DNA of 14,867 nt from Arenicellales bacterium (lineage in GTDB: Bacteria > Pseudomonadota > Gammaproteobacteria > BMS3Bbin11), in assembly GCA_029287965.1 (NCBI GenBank), contig JARFQC010000072.1, forward strand, positions 1 through 14,867. Direction: 5' to 3'. The position numbers and the translations under genes are program-made. Under the pieces are notes generated by a model. The model searched no databases and was not told the DNA's origin. It saw nothing but the letters and a program-made list of their open reading frames with translations. Positions 7,743-13,838 of this stretch are shown here, piece after piece (the stretch's first letter is position 1; every line of letters begins with the position of its first letter).

Positions 7743-8518
7743 CGTGCTGTCTCCGGTGCCCGAACGGGAAGCCTGAGCAGGTTTGGTGCGGCCTGTTTAC
7801 GGGCAATTCGCAAACCTTCCTGTATAGAACGCCGATAGCTGTCATCGAGCACTACCCATTGCTTGTCCAGATTGTCCCAGTAGCCCTGCTCGTCCCTGTC
7901 CAGGGTCTGGTAATACAGGGCCACCCGGCCAAGGCGCATGAAGTCGACAGTCCGGTTGCCACCCTGTCCTTGCAAAGACGCCCGATAGGCTTCAATGGTG
8001 CGGCCGTATTCGTTCTCGATCTGAAATGCCTCCATGATGCGGCGGTACTTTTCTGATGTGGTGACATCAGCACGATTCATCATGTCCTTGAGTCCCTGCA
8101 ACCGCATGCTGCGCTCTTCCTGCAGAAAAGGAATATCAGCCGCGATAAACTTTTCCAGTGCGTCGAGCATCATGAACATCAGCGGGACGATGTCGCGGTT
8201 GGTCGTCTCCAGGTTGTTGATCTGCTCCTGCATGGAAGCCATTTCCTGCTCCTGCGAAGCGATCGTCTTTTCCAGGTGCCTGTTGTAGACACGCAGGCTC
8301 TCGGTACGCCGGGTGATGGTACGATATTCCGACAGCATGCTTTGCGTGTCATCTGCGAGCTTGCCGATTTCCTTCTGTGTCTCAACCGCAGCCTTGTCCG
8401 TCTGCTGCTGGGTGGCAATAGCCTTGTTCAGCTTATCCTGGGTAAACCCGGTAGACACTGACAGCAGCAGTACGGGAACAAGGATAGCGAAACGAGTGCG
8501 TGTGTTAGACATGAGCAT
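7739..8518 (-). CDS. DUF3450 family periplasmic coiled-coil protein of the Ton operon
   Basis: This protein is 259 residues long from the ATG at 8518, with an alternative ATG two codons downstream at 8512. It has a signal peptide (hydrophobic AILVPVLLLSVSTGF at 11-25, cut near Q27), then a long heptad-rich coiled coil at about 30-108, full of E, Q, K and L. A more globular C-terminal part follows, including VPLMFMMLDALEKFIAADIPF (111-131) and the aromatic segment ALYYQTLDRDEQGYWDNLDKQW (200-221). It matches the DUF3450 pattern. Such genes commonly precede a ttpC-like gene, as here, where the two overlap by 4 bp. The likely location is the periplasm and the likely partner is the coiled coil of the TtpC-like protein; both are inferences. 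It is the first gene of the operon. The Shine-Dalgarno signal is weak for both starts. Confidence 0.88.
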   Translation of the reverse strand: MLMSNTRTRFAILVPVLLLSVSTGFTQDKLNKAIATQQQTDKAAVETQKEIGKLADDTQSMLSEYRTITRRTESLRVYNRHLEKTIASQEQEMASMQEQINNLETTNRDIVPLMFMMLDALEKFIAADIPFLQEERSMRLQGLKDMMNRADVTTSEKYRRIMEAFQIENEYGRTIEAYRASLQGQGGNRTVDFMRLGRVALYYQTLDRDEQGYWDNLDKQWVVLDDSYRRSIQEGLRIARKQAAPNLLRLPVRAPETAR

Positions 8519-8706
8519 ATCCGGTCAAAGAAAGGAGTGATGTAAGGCTGGCAGCACGTAACAACCGCGATGGAGTCGCTGCAGCCGGGGATCGCCAGTC
8601 GATAATGCGCGCGTTGCCATCACATGTCTGCTTCGGTTACTGCCTGGACACCAGGTGACGGGGCTTGCAGACACATCCTCAACATGCCCAGCCTTAACGC
8701 AGGTTA
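8519..8706. other. Intergenic gap between the receptor gene and the Ton operon
   Basis: This 188-bp spacer lies between two genes on the same strand. It holds a short hairpin (CCTGG 8643-8647, loop ACA, CCAGG 8651-8655) with no T-run. I find no clear sigma-70 promoter for the downstream operon. The sequence does not decide whether the operon is co-transcribed with the receptor. Confidence 0.4.
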
Positions 8707-11376
8707 TTAATTCCAGGACTTCTTGACGCGCGCATAAAGGAACCGCCCGGCCAGATTGCTGTTGTGACCGTCGTAGCCATCGTTGAAGGCTTCGAATGAG
8801 CGTGAAGGCATCTCGTCCCACAGGTTATCGATACCCAGTGACACTCTCAGGTCACCGGCAAAGGTATAACTGCCCTGCACGTCATGCGTCACAAAGGAGT
8901 CGATAGTGTGCTCGCGTTCTTCACCGGTGAAGATCAGGTCCAGCGTCGAAATCTCGGTGTAGGAATCAACATAGTTGATGCGATAGGATGCGCTCCAGTT
9001 GTTCAGGTCCCACAGAGTGCTGAAAAAACCTTTCCATTCAGGCAGTCCGCCCGGTCCATCCTGTGAATCGTCGATATATGTACCCTTGCGTTCTTCAAAC
9101 GGCTGGTTTGGCAGACGCTGTTCCCGCCAGCTGTCGAGGTAGGTTCCGGCGAGTGCGAAACGCCAGGTTCCGGCCTTCTCGGTAGGCAGGTTGTAGTTGA
9201 AACTGAAATCCGTACCCCGCACCTGCCTCGCACCGATATTGATCAGGCTGGCATTGAGCACTTCCAGTTCGCCCTTCGCGTTGCGCACCACGCGATCGGC
9301 AAAGGCCCCGCTACGTGCATTCTCATCGAGGATGAACTGCGGGTTTGAATCCACCACGTTCTCCTGATCGATGCGGTAGTAGTCCAGGGTCATGCTGAAG
9401 CCTTCGAGTGCGGCAGGCTGAAGTACCAGTCCGGCAGTAAAGCTGTCCGAGGTCTCAGGCTCCAGGTCGGGGTTGCCACCGGTAACGGTTCTGAACTGGG
9501 TGCGTGTATCTGTCGGCGGCTGCAGCGGGTCGGCCAGAATATCGAATGATTCTTCCTGCCCCAGGTAGAGTTCATCGATAGATGGCGCCCTGAAACCCTC
9601 CGAATAGGTGCTGCGCAGCATGACCTGCTCGTTGATGCGCCAGGTTGCACCCGCCTTCGGGCTGGTGTTGGTACCGAAGTCACTGTAGTCCGAGTACCTG
9701 GCGGCAAGCTGCAGATTCAGTTCCTGCGCCCCGGGTACATCACCCAGCAAGGGGAAGATAGCTTCAATGTAGGCTTCCTTGACGTCACGGTCACCCCGGG
9801 TGGCTTCAAAGTTGGTGAAGCCGACTGTATCGCCTGCTGCGACCTGGGGATCAGGATTATATTCACCCGCTTCCTCGCGATATTCCAGGCCGAAGGCAAG
9901 GCCTACTGCACCACCCTGCAATTCCCATGGGGTGAGTGTAGAAGCATTGAACAGCAGGTCCTTGAGGCTGCTCTCACCTGTAGTTGTAGTTGTTGTCGCC
10001 ACATAGTCGAGCTGATCCTGCGTAATCGAATTCTGGCGACCGTCACCAAACAGGTTTAACGGTACAGTTCCGGGCGGGGCTGCAGCCGGGTCACCCAGCG
10101 CGTTGATCAGGCGGGTCAGGTTCATGCCGCCGCTATTGTCCGTTTCCCTTTCATCCTTGTGCCAGGTATAGCTCAGATCCCAGTCAAAGTTGATACTATT
10201 GCCTTCGAGGCCGACTACCACGCGTGTGTTGTCCGCATTGATGTCTTCGACACGCGGGCCGAGCTCCAGGAATCTGCGGCGGATATCGTCGATCTGAATC
10301 CCGAAAGGGTTATACGGGTTGTTTGCCGAAACAGGGATAGGCCTGTTTTCAAATGCTGCAAACAGAGGCGTCGACGCTGAAGTCGACTCGGATTCCGTAT
10401 TGATGTACCAGGCCTGGGTGAAAACGTTCAGTGACGGACTGAGGTCGTAGTCACCGGTAAAAAACACACTGCCGCGCTTTGACGGGACGAGCGATACCGT
10501 TTCTTCACGGAAATTGTATCGGTCAGTGTTGTCATTGAATGCACGATAGTCTGATGGTGACCTTCCCTGGCTGAGGCCGTCCTTCAGTGTCAGCGGACCG
10601 CGAGTCGGGTGAAAGATAAACGAGCTGGGTGGTGCTGAGCTGCGCTGAAAGACACCGAATTCCTCGCCGTCGGCCGTCGTATCCGCATCCCGGGATATAT
10701 CACGATCGCGCGACCAGATTTCGTCCTGGTTATAGAGCTCTCCTGTGAGGACGAAATTGCCTTTTTCATAATCCTTGCCCACCATCAGGGTGACATCACC
10801 GGTGTTTCCGTCTCCCCTGGAGGTAGCGCCATAATACAGCTGGCCTTCGACGCCATCGTATTCCTTTCTCGTAATGACATTGATGACACCGGCTATAGCG
10901 TCTGAGCCGTAAATTGCCGATGCGCCGTCCTTGAGGACTTCGATACGGTAAACCGCTGACAGGGGTATGGTGTTCAAATCCACATACGAACCGGCATTGC
11001 CGAAATTGGTCGCACGCCGACCGTCGATCAGCACGAGTACGTTGCTGGCCGGCAAGCCACGCATAGTTGCATTCGCAGTCCCATCGCCTCCGTTGGAGAT
11101 GCGGGTGCTCAGGGCATTACCCATGATGGCGGGTAGATTCTGGATAACTTCGCCGACGGACATGGCGCCGGTTGACTGGATGTACTCAAGATCGAGCACG
11201 TCTACCGGGGCGGCGGTTTCGACATCGATCTGGCGTATATGACTGCCGGTAGTTTGCGTCACACCGAGAACCCGTGAATCCGTGGTCTGGGCGATTACGA
11301 TTGAGGGTGATAACAGTGAAAAGCTGATCGCCGCCCGTATGGCAACGCTAAAAGCAGTCGTCCCTTGCTGATTCAT
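8707..11376 (-). CDS. TonB-dependent outer-membrane receptor, ligand unknown
   Basis: This is a 22-strand beta-barrel receptor that imports a ligand using energy from TonB. From the ATG at 11376 it has 889 residues. It has a signal peptide (MNQQGTTAFSVAIRAAISFS onward, cut near residue 29) and a plug domain at about 55-170. The plug shows RGLPASNVLVLIDGRRA (106-122), IEVLKDGASAIYGSDAIAGV (145-164) and NVITRK (166-171). The barrel runs to the end and finishes FLYARVKKSW plus N. No N-terminal STN signalling domain is present, so it is not a FecA-type transducer. An ATG further upstream at 11445 exists, but it would give a leader without signal-peptide character; the 11376 start has an AGGGGA site 6 nt away. 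The six-gene Ton operon downstream suggests a dedicated partnership. The barrel sequence does not tell me whether the ligand is a siderophore, vitamin, peptide or glycan. Confidence 0.94.
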   Translation of the reverse strand: MNQQGTTAFSVAIRAAISFSLLSPSIVIAQTTDSRVLGVTQTTGSHIRQIDVETAAPVDVLDLEYIQSTGAMSVGEVIQNLPAIMGNALSTRISNGGDGTANATMRGLPASNVLVLIDGRRATNFGNAGSYVDLNTIPLSAVYRIEVLKDGASAIYGSDAIAGVINVITRKEYDGVEGQLYYGATSRGDGNTGDVTLMVGKDYEKGNFVLTGELYNQDEIWSRDRDISRDADTTADGEEFGVFQRSSAPPSSFIFHPTRGPLTLKDGLSQGRSPSDYRAFNDNTDRYNFREETVSLVPSKRGSVFFTGDYDLSPSLNVFTQAWYINTESESTSASTPLFAAFENRPIPVSANNPYNPFGIQIDDIRRRFLELGPRVEDINADNTRVVVGLEGNSINFDWDLSYTWHKDERETDNSGGMNLTRLINALGDPAAAPPGTVPLNLFGDGRQNSITQDQLDYVATTTTTTGESSLKDLLFNASTLTPWELQGGAVGLAFGLEYREEAGEYNPDPQVAAGDTVGFTNFEATRGDRDVKEAYIEAIFPLLGDVPGAQELNLQLAARYSDYSDFGTNTSPKAGATWRINEQVMLRSTYSEGFRAPSIDELYLGQEESFDILADPLQPPTDTRTQFRTVTGGNPDLEPETSDSFTAGLVLQPAALEGFSMTLDYYRIDQENVVDSNPQFILDENARSGAFADRVVRNAKGELEVLNASLINIGARQVRGTDFSFNYNLPTEKAGTWRFALAGTYLDSWREQRLPNQPFEERKGTYIDDSQDGPGGLPEWKGFFSTLWDLNNWSASYRINYVDSYTEISTLDLIFTGEEREHTIDSFVTHDVQGSYTFAGDLRVSLGIDNLWDEMPSRSFEAFNDGYDGHNSNLAGRFLYARVKKSWN

Positions 11377-11382
11377 TCCGTG

Positions 11383-11388
11383 TCCCCT
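11383..11388 (-). promoter_or_regulatory. Ribosome binding site of the TonB-dependent receptor
   Basis: Minus-strand AGGGGA ends 6 nt before the ATG at 11376. It supports that start over the in-frame ATG at 11445, and the signal peptide begins exactly there. Confidence 0.7.
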
Positions 11389-11404
11389 ATGTAAAAATAC
11401 TGCA

Positions 11405-11462
11405 TTTATAATTAAATCTGATTCTTGTTGTCCGAGCTTAAGCATAATATTCGGGCTGTCAA
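11405..11462 (-). promoter_or_regulatory. Candidate sigma-70 promoter(s) of the receptor gene
   Basis: Two readings are possible on the minus strand. The first has -35 CGGACA (11434-11429) and -10 TATAAA (11410-11405), 18 bp apart. The second has a perfect -35 TTGACA (11462-11457) with a weak -10 TAAGCT (11440-11435), 16 bp apart. The surrounding DNA is clearly more A/T-rich than the genes. No 19-bp Fur-box palindrome is apparent, so iron control is not shown by the sequence. Neither reading has been tested. Confidence 0.4.
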
Positions 11463-11627
11463 CGATATGTTGGTTTGAAACAGAAAGAATTAAGTCATGA
11501 CGCAGCGCTAATCAGCCGTCTACAGGCCATCATTCAGCACCACCAGGAAGGCAACAAGCCGATAACTTAACGATTCTGATACTTACTTAATGGGTAGATA
11601 AACTTTTATTTTCGGGGTTGCACGCAA
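11463..11627. other. Divergent intergenic region upstream of the DUF3016 gene
   Basis: Together with 11377-11462 this makes the 251-bp space between two divergent genes. The part next to the plus-strand gene is A/T-rich (for example TAGATAAACTTTTATTTTC at 11595-11613) and should hold its promoter. I cannot pair convincing -35 and -10 boxes. A CGGGG stretch lies about 10 nt before the ATG at 11628 and may serve as a ribosome binding site. Confidence 0.4.
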
Positions 11628-12131
11628 ATGATTAAAACGAAAACCGTATTTGCGTTTGCTGTATTGATGGCAAACGCTGCCCTGGCGAATGCCGAGGTAC
11701 GCGTTGACTTATCGGCACCTGATCGGTTTCTCGATCTGAAAATGCCGGACACGTCCATTGCCAGTGGACAGGAACAATTTATCCGGAGCATGGAACAGGA
11801 ACTTGCCGCTCTCGTCGAAAAGAGTTTTGACCGCGACAAGAGCCTGCATGTCGTCTTTGAACAGGTGGACCTGGCAGGTCACATCGAACCCATGCGCGGC
11901 AGACACGCACGGGAAGTCCGGGTCGTAAAAACAATGGATCCTCTCCGACTTAAATTTTCCTACTCGCTATCAGATCTAAACGGCAACGTGTCCGAGCAAG
12001 GCTCGGAAGATATAAACATATTCATCAGCCAGGCTGACATGTATGGCAAGGGTAAAAACAGGGAACTGTTTTTTGAGCGTCGTATGATGCGGGAGTGGTT
12101 TCTGGGTGAGTTCGGTGAAAAACGACAGTGA
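11628..12131 (+). CDS. DUF3016 family exported protein
   Basis: This 167-residue protein is the only plus-strand gene. A signal peptide (MIKTKTVFAFAVLMANAALA, cut near A20-A22) precedes a mature domain resembling DUF3016. Features are V-x-V-x-L-x-x-P-D-R-F-L-D-L (24-37), a central VVFEQVDLAGHIEPMR (75-90), and the basic REVRVVKTMDPLRLKFSYSLSD (95-116). The C-terminal ELFFERRMMREWFLGEF (146-162) holds the family's final W and F residues. The function of DUF3016 is not known to me; the signal peptide places it in the periplasm. It is divergent from the receptor gene and could share its control region. Length is usual for the family. Confidence 0.83.
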   Translation: MIKTKTVFAFAVLMANAALANAEVRVDLSAPDRFLDLKMPDTSIASGQEQFIRSMEQELAALVEKSFDRDKSLHVVFEQVDLAGHIEPMRGRHAREVRVVKTMDPLRLKFSYSLSDLNGNVSEQGSEDINIFISQADMYGKGKNRELFFERRMMREWFLGEFGEKRQ

Positions 12132-12212
12132 CCCTGATGCTCGTGATCAACCAATTTAAGTTATGCAAAGTAATAAGTACCTGTCTGGGCCCAGAACGTT
12201 TCCAGTAGCTAG
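12132..12212. other. Convergent intergenic region with a 12-bp perfect palindrome
   Basis: This 81-bp space lies between two converging genes. It contains TCTGGGCCCAGA (12184-12195), a perfect 12-bp palindrome without a loop. A CTAGT/ACTAG inverted repeat (12209-12213, 12220-12224) overlaps the stop of the acetyltransferase gene. No T-run follows either element, so a standard terminator is not supported. Confidence 0.4.
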
Positions 12213-12671
12213 TTACGATACTAGTCGCTCCATGACGTCGTAACCCGGCGCCTTAAACCCAGCTGCTTCGTAGGTACTGCGCGCAGCCTGGTTGTCTTTC
12301 TCGATGTAGAGCCTGATGCCGCATACTTCCGGATTCAGAGCAGCCAGTCGTGCAACTTCATTCACGAGTGCCGTAAATACACCCTGCCTTCGTGCTGAAG
12401 TCTGAACATAGACACTCTGCAACCACCAGAGCATGCCGTTGCGCCAGTCGCTCCATTCGGTGGTAATCATCAACTGCCCGATGACAGTGTTTTCGTCATC
12501 GGTTGCGACAAGGTAAGTGCCTTTTGCCACATCGGTCAGTACCGAGTTGACCCCGGCTGTCAATGTCGCTCGGTCAAGCTGTCTGCCTTCGGTTTCCTTG
12601 GCCAGGTCGATATTGAAGCTGACGATCTGCTCGAGATCACTCGTAGCGGCCTGTCTTACGTGTACGATCAA
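12213..12671 (-). CDS. GNAT family N-acetyltransferase
   Basis: This 152-residue acetyl-CoA-dependent acyltransferase has an unknown substrate. The GNAT fold is visible: N-terminal VRQAATSDLEQIVSFN; a beta-4 strand and acetyl-CoA pyrophosphate loop LQSVYVQTSARRQGVF (84-99) with the Q/R-x-x-G/A pattern at R94, R95, Q96 and G97; and the C-terminal motif LYIEKDNQAARSTYEAAGF (121-139), typical of the family. The only usable start is TTG at 12671, because an in-frame TGA lies three codons upstream and no ATG or GTG occurs before the conserved region. It begins 2 bp after the thiG stop with a poor ribosome site, so translation is probably coupled to thiG. Position suggests co-expression with thiamine genes, but the sequence gives no sign of a thiamine substrate. 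Confidence 0.9.
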   Translation of the reverse strand: MIVHVRQAATSDLEQIVSFNIDLAKETEGRQLDRATLTAGVNSVLTDVAKGTYLVATDDENTVIGQLMITTEWSDWRNGMLWWLQSVYVQTSARRQGVFTALVNEVARLAALNPEVCGIRLYIEKDNQAARSTYEAAGFKAPGYDVMERLVS

Positions 12672-12673
12672 GC

Positions 12674-13465
12674 CTACTCAATCAAGCCGCTTTCGGGTGA
12701 GGATGCCGAGGCATAGGCTTTGCGTGGCATACGTCCTGCTAGCCATGCCTCGCGCCCGGCCTCGACGGCCTTCTTCATGGCAGAGGCCATCAACACGGGT
12801 TTGTCTGCGGCGGCGATAGCCGTATTCATCAGCACGCCATCAATGCCCAGTTCCATCGCCACGGCGGCGTCACTTGCCGTACCGACGCCTGCATCGACAA
12901 GAACCGGCACGCTCGCCTCTTCCACGATAAAGCGTATGTTGTGCGGATTACGTACCCCCAGTCCGGAGCCGATCGGTGCAGCCAGCGGCATCACCGCCAC
13001 ACAGCCCATCTCGGCCAGTCGCCGGGCCAGGATAGGATCATCGTTCATATAGACCATGACCTTGAAGCCGTCGTTGACCAGAGTTTCCGCCGCACTCATG
13101 GTTGCCGGCATATCCGGGTAAAGGGTTTTCTCATCACCCAGTACTTCCAGTTTGACCAGGTCATGACCATCGAGGAGCTCACGCGCGAGCCGGCATGTCC
13201 TGACAGCATCTTCGGCGTTGTAGCAACCCGCGGTATTGGGCAGCAGGGTGTATTGATCAGGCGGCAGTACATCGAGAATATTCGGCTGATCCGGGTCCTG
13301 GCCAATGTTCGTTCTGCGGATGGCTATGGTAATAATTTCCGCACCGCTGGCTTCCACGGCTGCCTGTGTTTCATCCATGTCCTTGTACTTGCCGGTACCA
13401 ACCAGAAGCCGGGAGGTGTACTCGACACCTGCTATTACAAGCGGATCGTTACTACTGTTTGTCAC
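12674..13465 (-). CDS. thiG: Thiazole synthase ThiG
   Basis: ThiG is a TIM-barrel enzyme that builds the thiazole phosphate moiety of thiamine. It uses 1-deoxy-D-xylulose 5-phosphate, the sulfur carried as ThiS thiocarboxylate, and dehydroglycine. The protein has 263 residues, which is normal. Landmarks are SRLLVGTGKY (18-27), AIRRTNIGQD (48-57), LPNTAGCYNAEDAVR (75-89), the Schiff-base lysine K105 in DLVKLEVLGD, MPLAAPIGSGLGVRN near 169-183, and PVLVDAGVGTASDAAVAMELG in the phosphate-binding end of the barrel. It starts at GTG 13465 with an AGGTGA ribosome site 4 nt upstream. thiS lies 82 bp upstream, and that spacer is filled by a heptanucleotide repeat array. The GNAT gene follows after 2 bp. 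Confidence 0.98.
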   Translation of the reverse strand: MTNSSNDPLVIAGVEYTSRLLVGTGKYKDMDETQAAVEASGAEIITIAIRRTNIGQDPDQPNILDVLPPDQYTLLPNTAGCYNAEDAVRTCRLARELLDGHDLVKLEVLGDEKTLYPDMPATMSAAETLVNDGFKVMVYMNDDPILARRLAEMGCVAVMPLAAPIGSGLGVRNPHNIRFIVEEASVPVLVDAGVGTASDAAVAMELGIDGVLMNTAIAAADKPVLMASAMKKAVEAGREAWLAGRMPRKAYASASSPESGLIE

Positions 13466-13469
13466 GTTT

Positions 13470-13475
13470 TCACCT
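13470..13475 (-). promoter_or_regulatory. Ribosome binding site of thiG (supports GTG start)
   Basis: Minus-strand AGGTGA lies 4 nt before the GTG at 13465. It immediately follows the heptanucleotide repeat array on the transcript, so RNA folding of the array could affect access to it. Confidence 0.65.
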
Positions 13476-13483
13476 GTCGATCG

Positions 13484-13547
13484 TTTTCAGTTTGCAGTTT
13501 TCAATATTCAAATGAGTTTGCGGCTGAACACTGAAAGCTGAAAGCTG
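13484..13547. repeat. Inverted heptanucleotide repeat array between thiS and thiG
   Basis: On the plus strand four 7-bp units follow each other at 13484-13511: TTTTCAG, TTTGCAG, TTTTCAA, TATTCAA. After 12 bp come three units of the opposite orientation at 13524-13544 (CTGAACA, CTGAAAG, CTGAAAG), then CTG. CTGAAAG is the reverse complement of CTTTCAG, so the two halves are complementary in type and could form a long imperfect hairpin in the thiS-thiG transcript. The array ends directly at the thiS stop codon. It is a noncoding interspersed or slippage-type repeat; its function is unknown. Confidence 0.75.
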
Positions 13548-13754
13548 TCAGCCCCCGCCGATTGCGCCTACGATCTCAACCCTGTCACCGGCATCCAGCT
13601 GATGACTGTTATGCTGGCTGGCCGGCACGATTTCTCCATTGACCTCTATGGCTATACGTTTACCGGTCAGCGCCATCTCGCTGATGAGGTCGCTGACACT
13701 GCTAGTGTTGTTCAGCAGTCGTATGTTTCCGTTTACTGTAATTTCTAAAGCCAT
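13548..13754 (-). CDS. thiS: Sulfur carrier protein ThiS
   Basis: ThiS is a ubiquitin-like sulfur carrier. Its C-terminal glycine is adenylated by ThiF, converted to a thiocarboxylate, and used by ThiG to build the thiazole ring. The protein has 68 residues with the family pattern: ITVNG (5-9), SDLISEMALTGKRIAIEVNGEIVP across the middle, DAGDRVEIV (54-62), and the C-terminal tail GAIGGG, which exposes the required terminal glycine. The ATG at 13754 is preceded by only a weak purine stretch. It lies 48 bp downstream of the hydrolase gene and 82 bp upstream of thiG. Neither thiF nor a glycine oxidase or tyrosine lyase (thiO/thiH) is in this window. Confidence 0.96.
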   Translation of the reverse strand: MALEITVNGNIRLLNNTSSVSDLISEMALTGKRIAIEVNGEIVPASQHNSHQLDAGDRVEIVGAIGGG

Positions 13755-13773
13755 ATCTGTATCTCTTGTAAAG

Positions 13774-13838
13774 ATGCAGGAGCGGTCGCCGGCCGTGAAA
13801 AATCAAGCAGAATCTCCACCCAACGACCGTCCCTGCAT
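13774..13838. repeat. REP-like inverted repeat overlapping the hydrolase 3' end
   Basis: The left arm at 13774-13788 (ATGCAGGAGCGGTCG) and the right arm at 13824-13838 (CGACCGTCCCTGCAT) pair at 13 of 15 positions around a 35-nt loop. The left part, GCAGGAGCGG followed by TCGCCGGCCGTGAA, resembles the head plus small hairpin of REP elements known from Pseudomonas and other Gammaproteobacteria (GTAGGAGC-GGC...GCCGCGA type). The right arm is coding: it encodes the MQGRSLGG tail of the hydrolase, whose stop codon lies in the loop. The element may act as a transcript-end hairpin between the hydrolase gene and thiS. Confidence 0.65.

Noticed and set aside
8643..8655. CCTGG-ACA-CCAGG hairpin downstream of the receptor gene as a terminator
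   Set aside because: The stem has only 5 bp and no T-run follows on the transcribed strand.
11377..11445. Upstream ATG at 11445 as the receptor start
   Set aside because: The 23 extra residues lack signal-peptide character and cover the candidate promoter. The ATG at 11376 has a good ribosome site and begins a proper signal peptide.
13484..13547. CRISPR array
   Set aside because: The units are 7 bp and contiguous, with no 25-40 bp repeats or unique spacers and no cas genes nearby.
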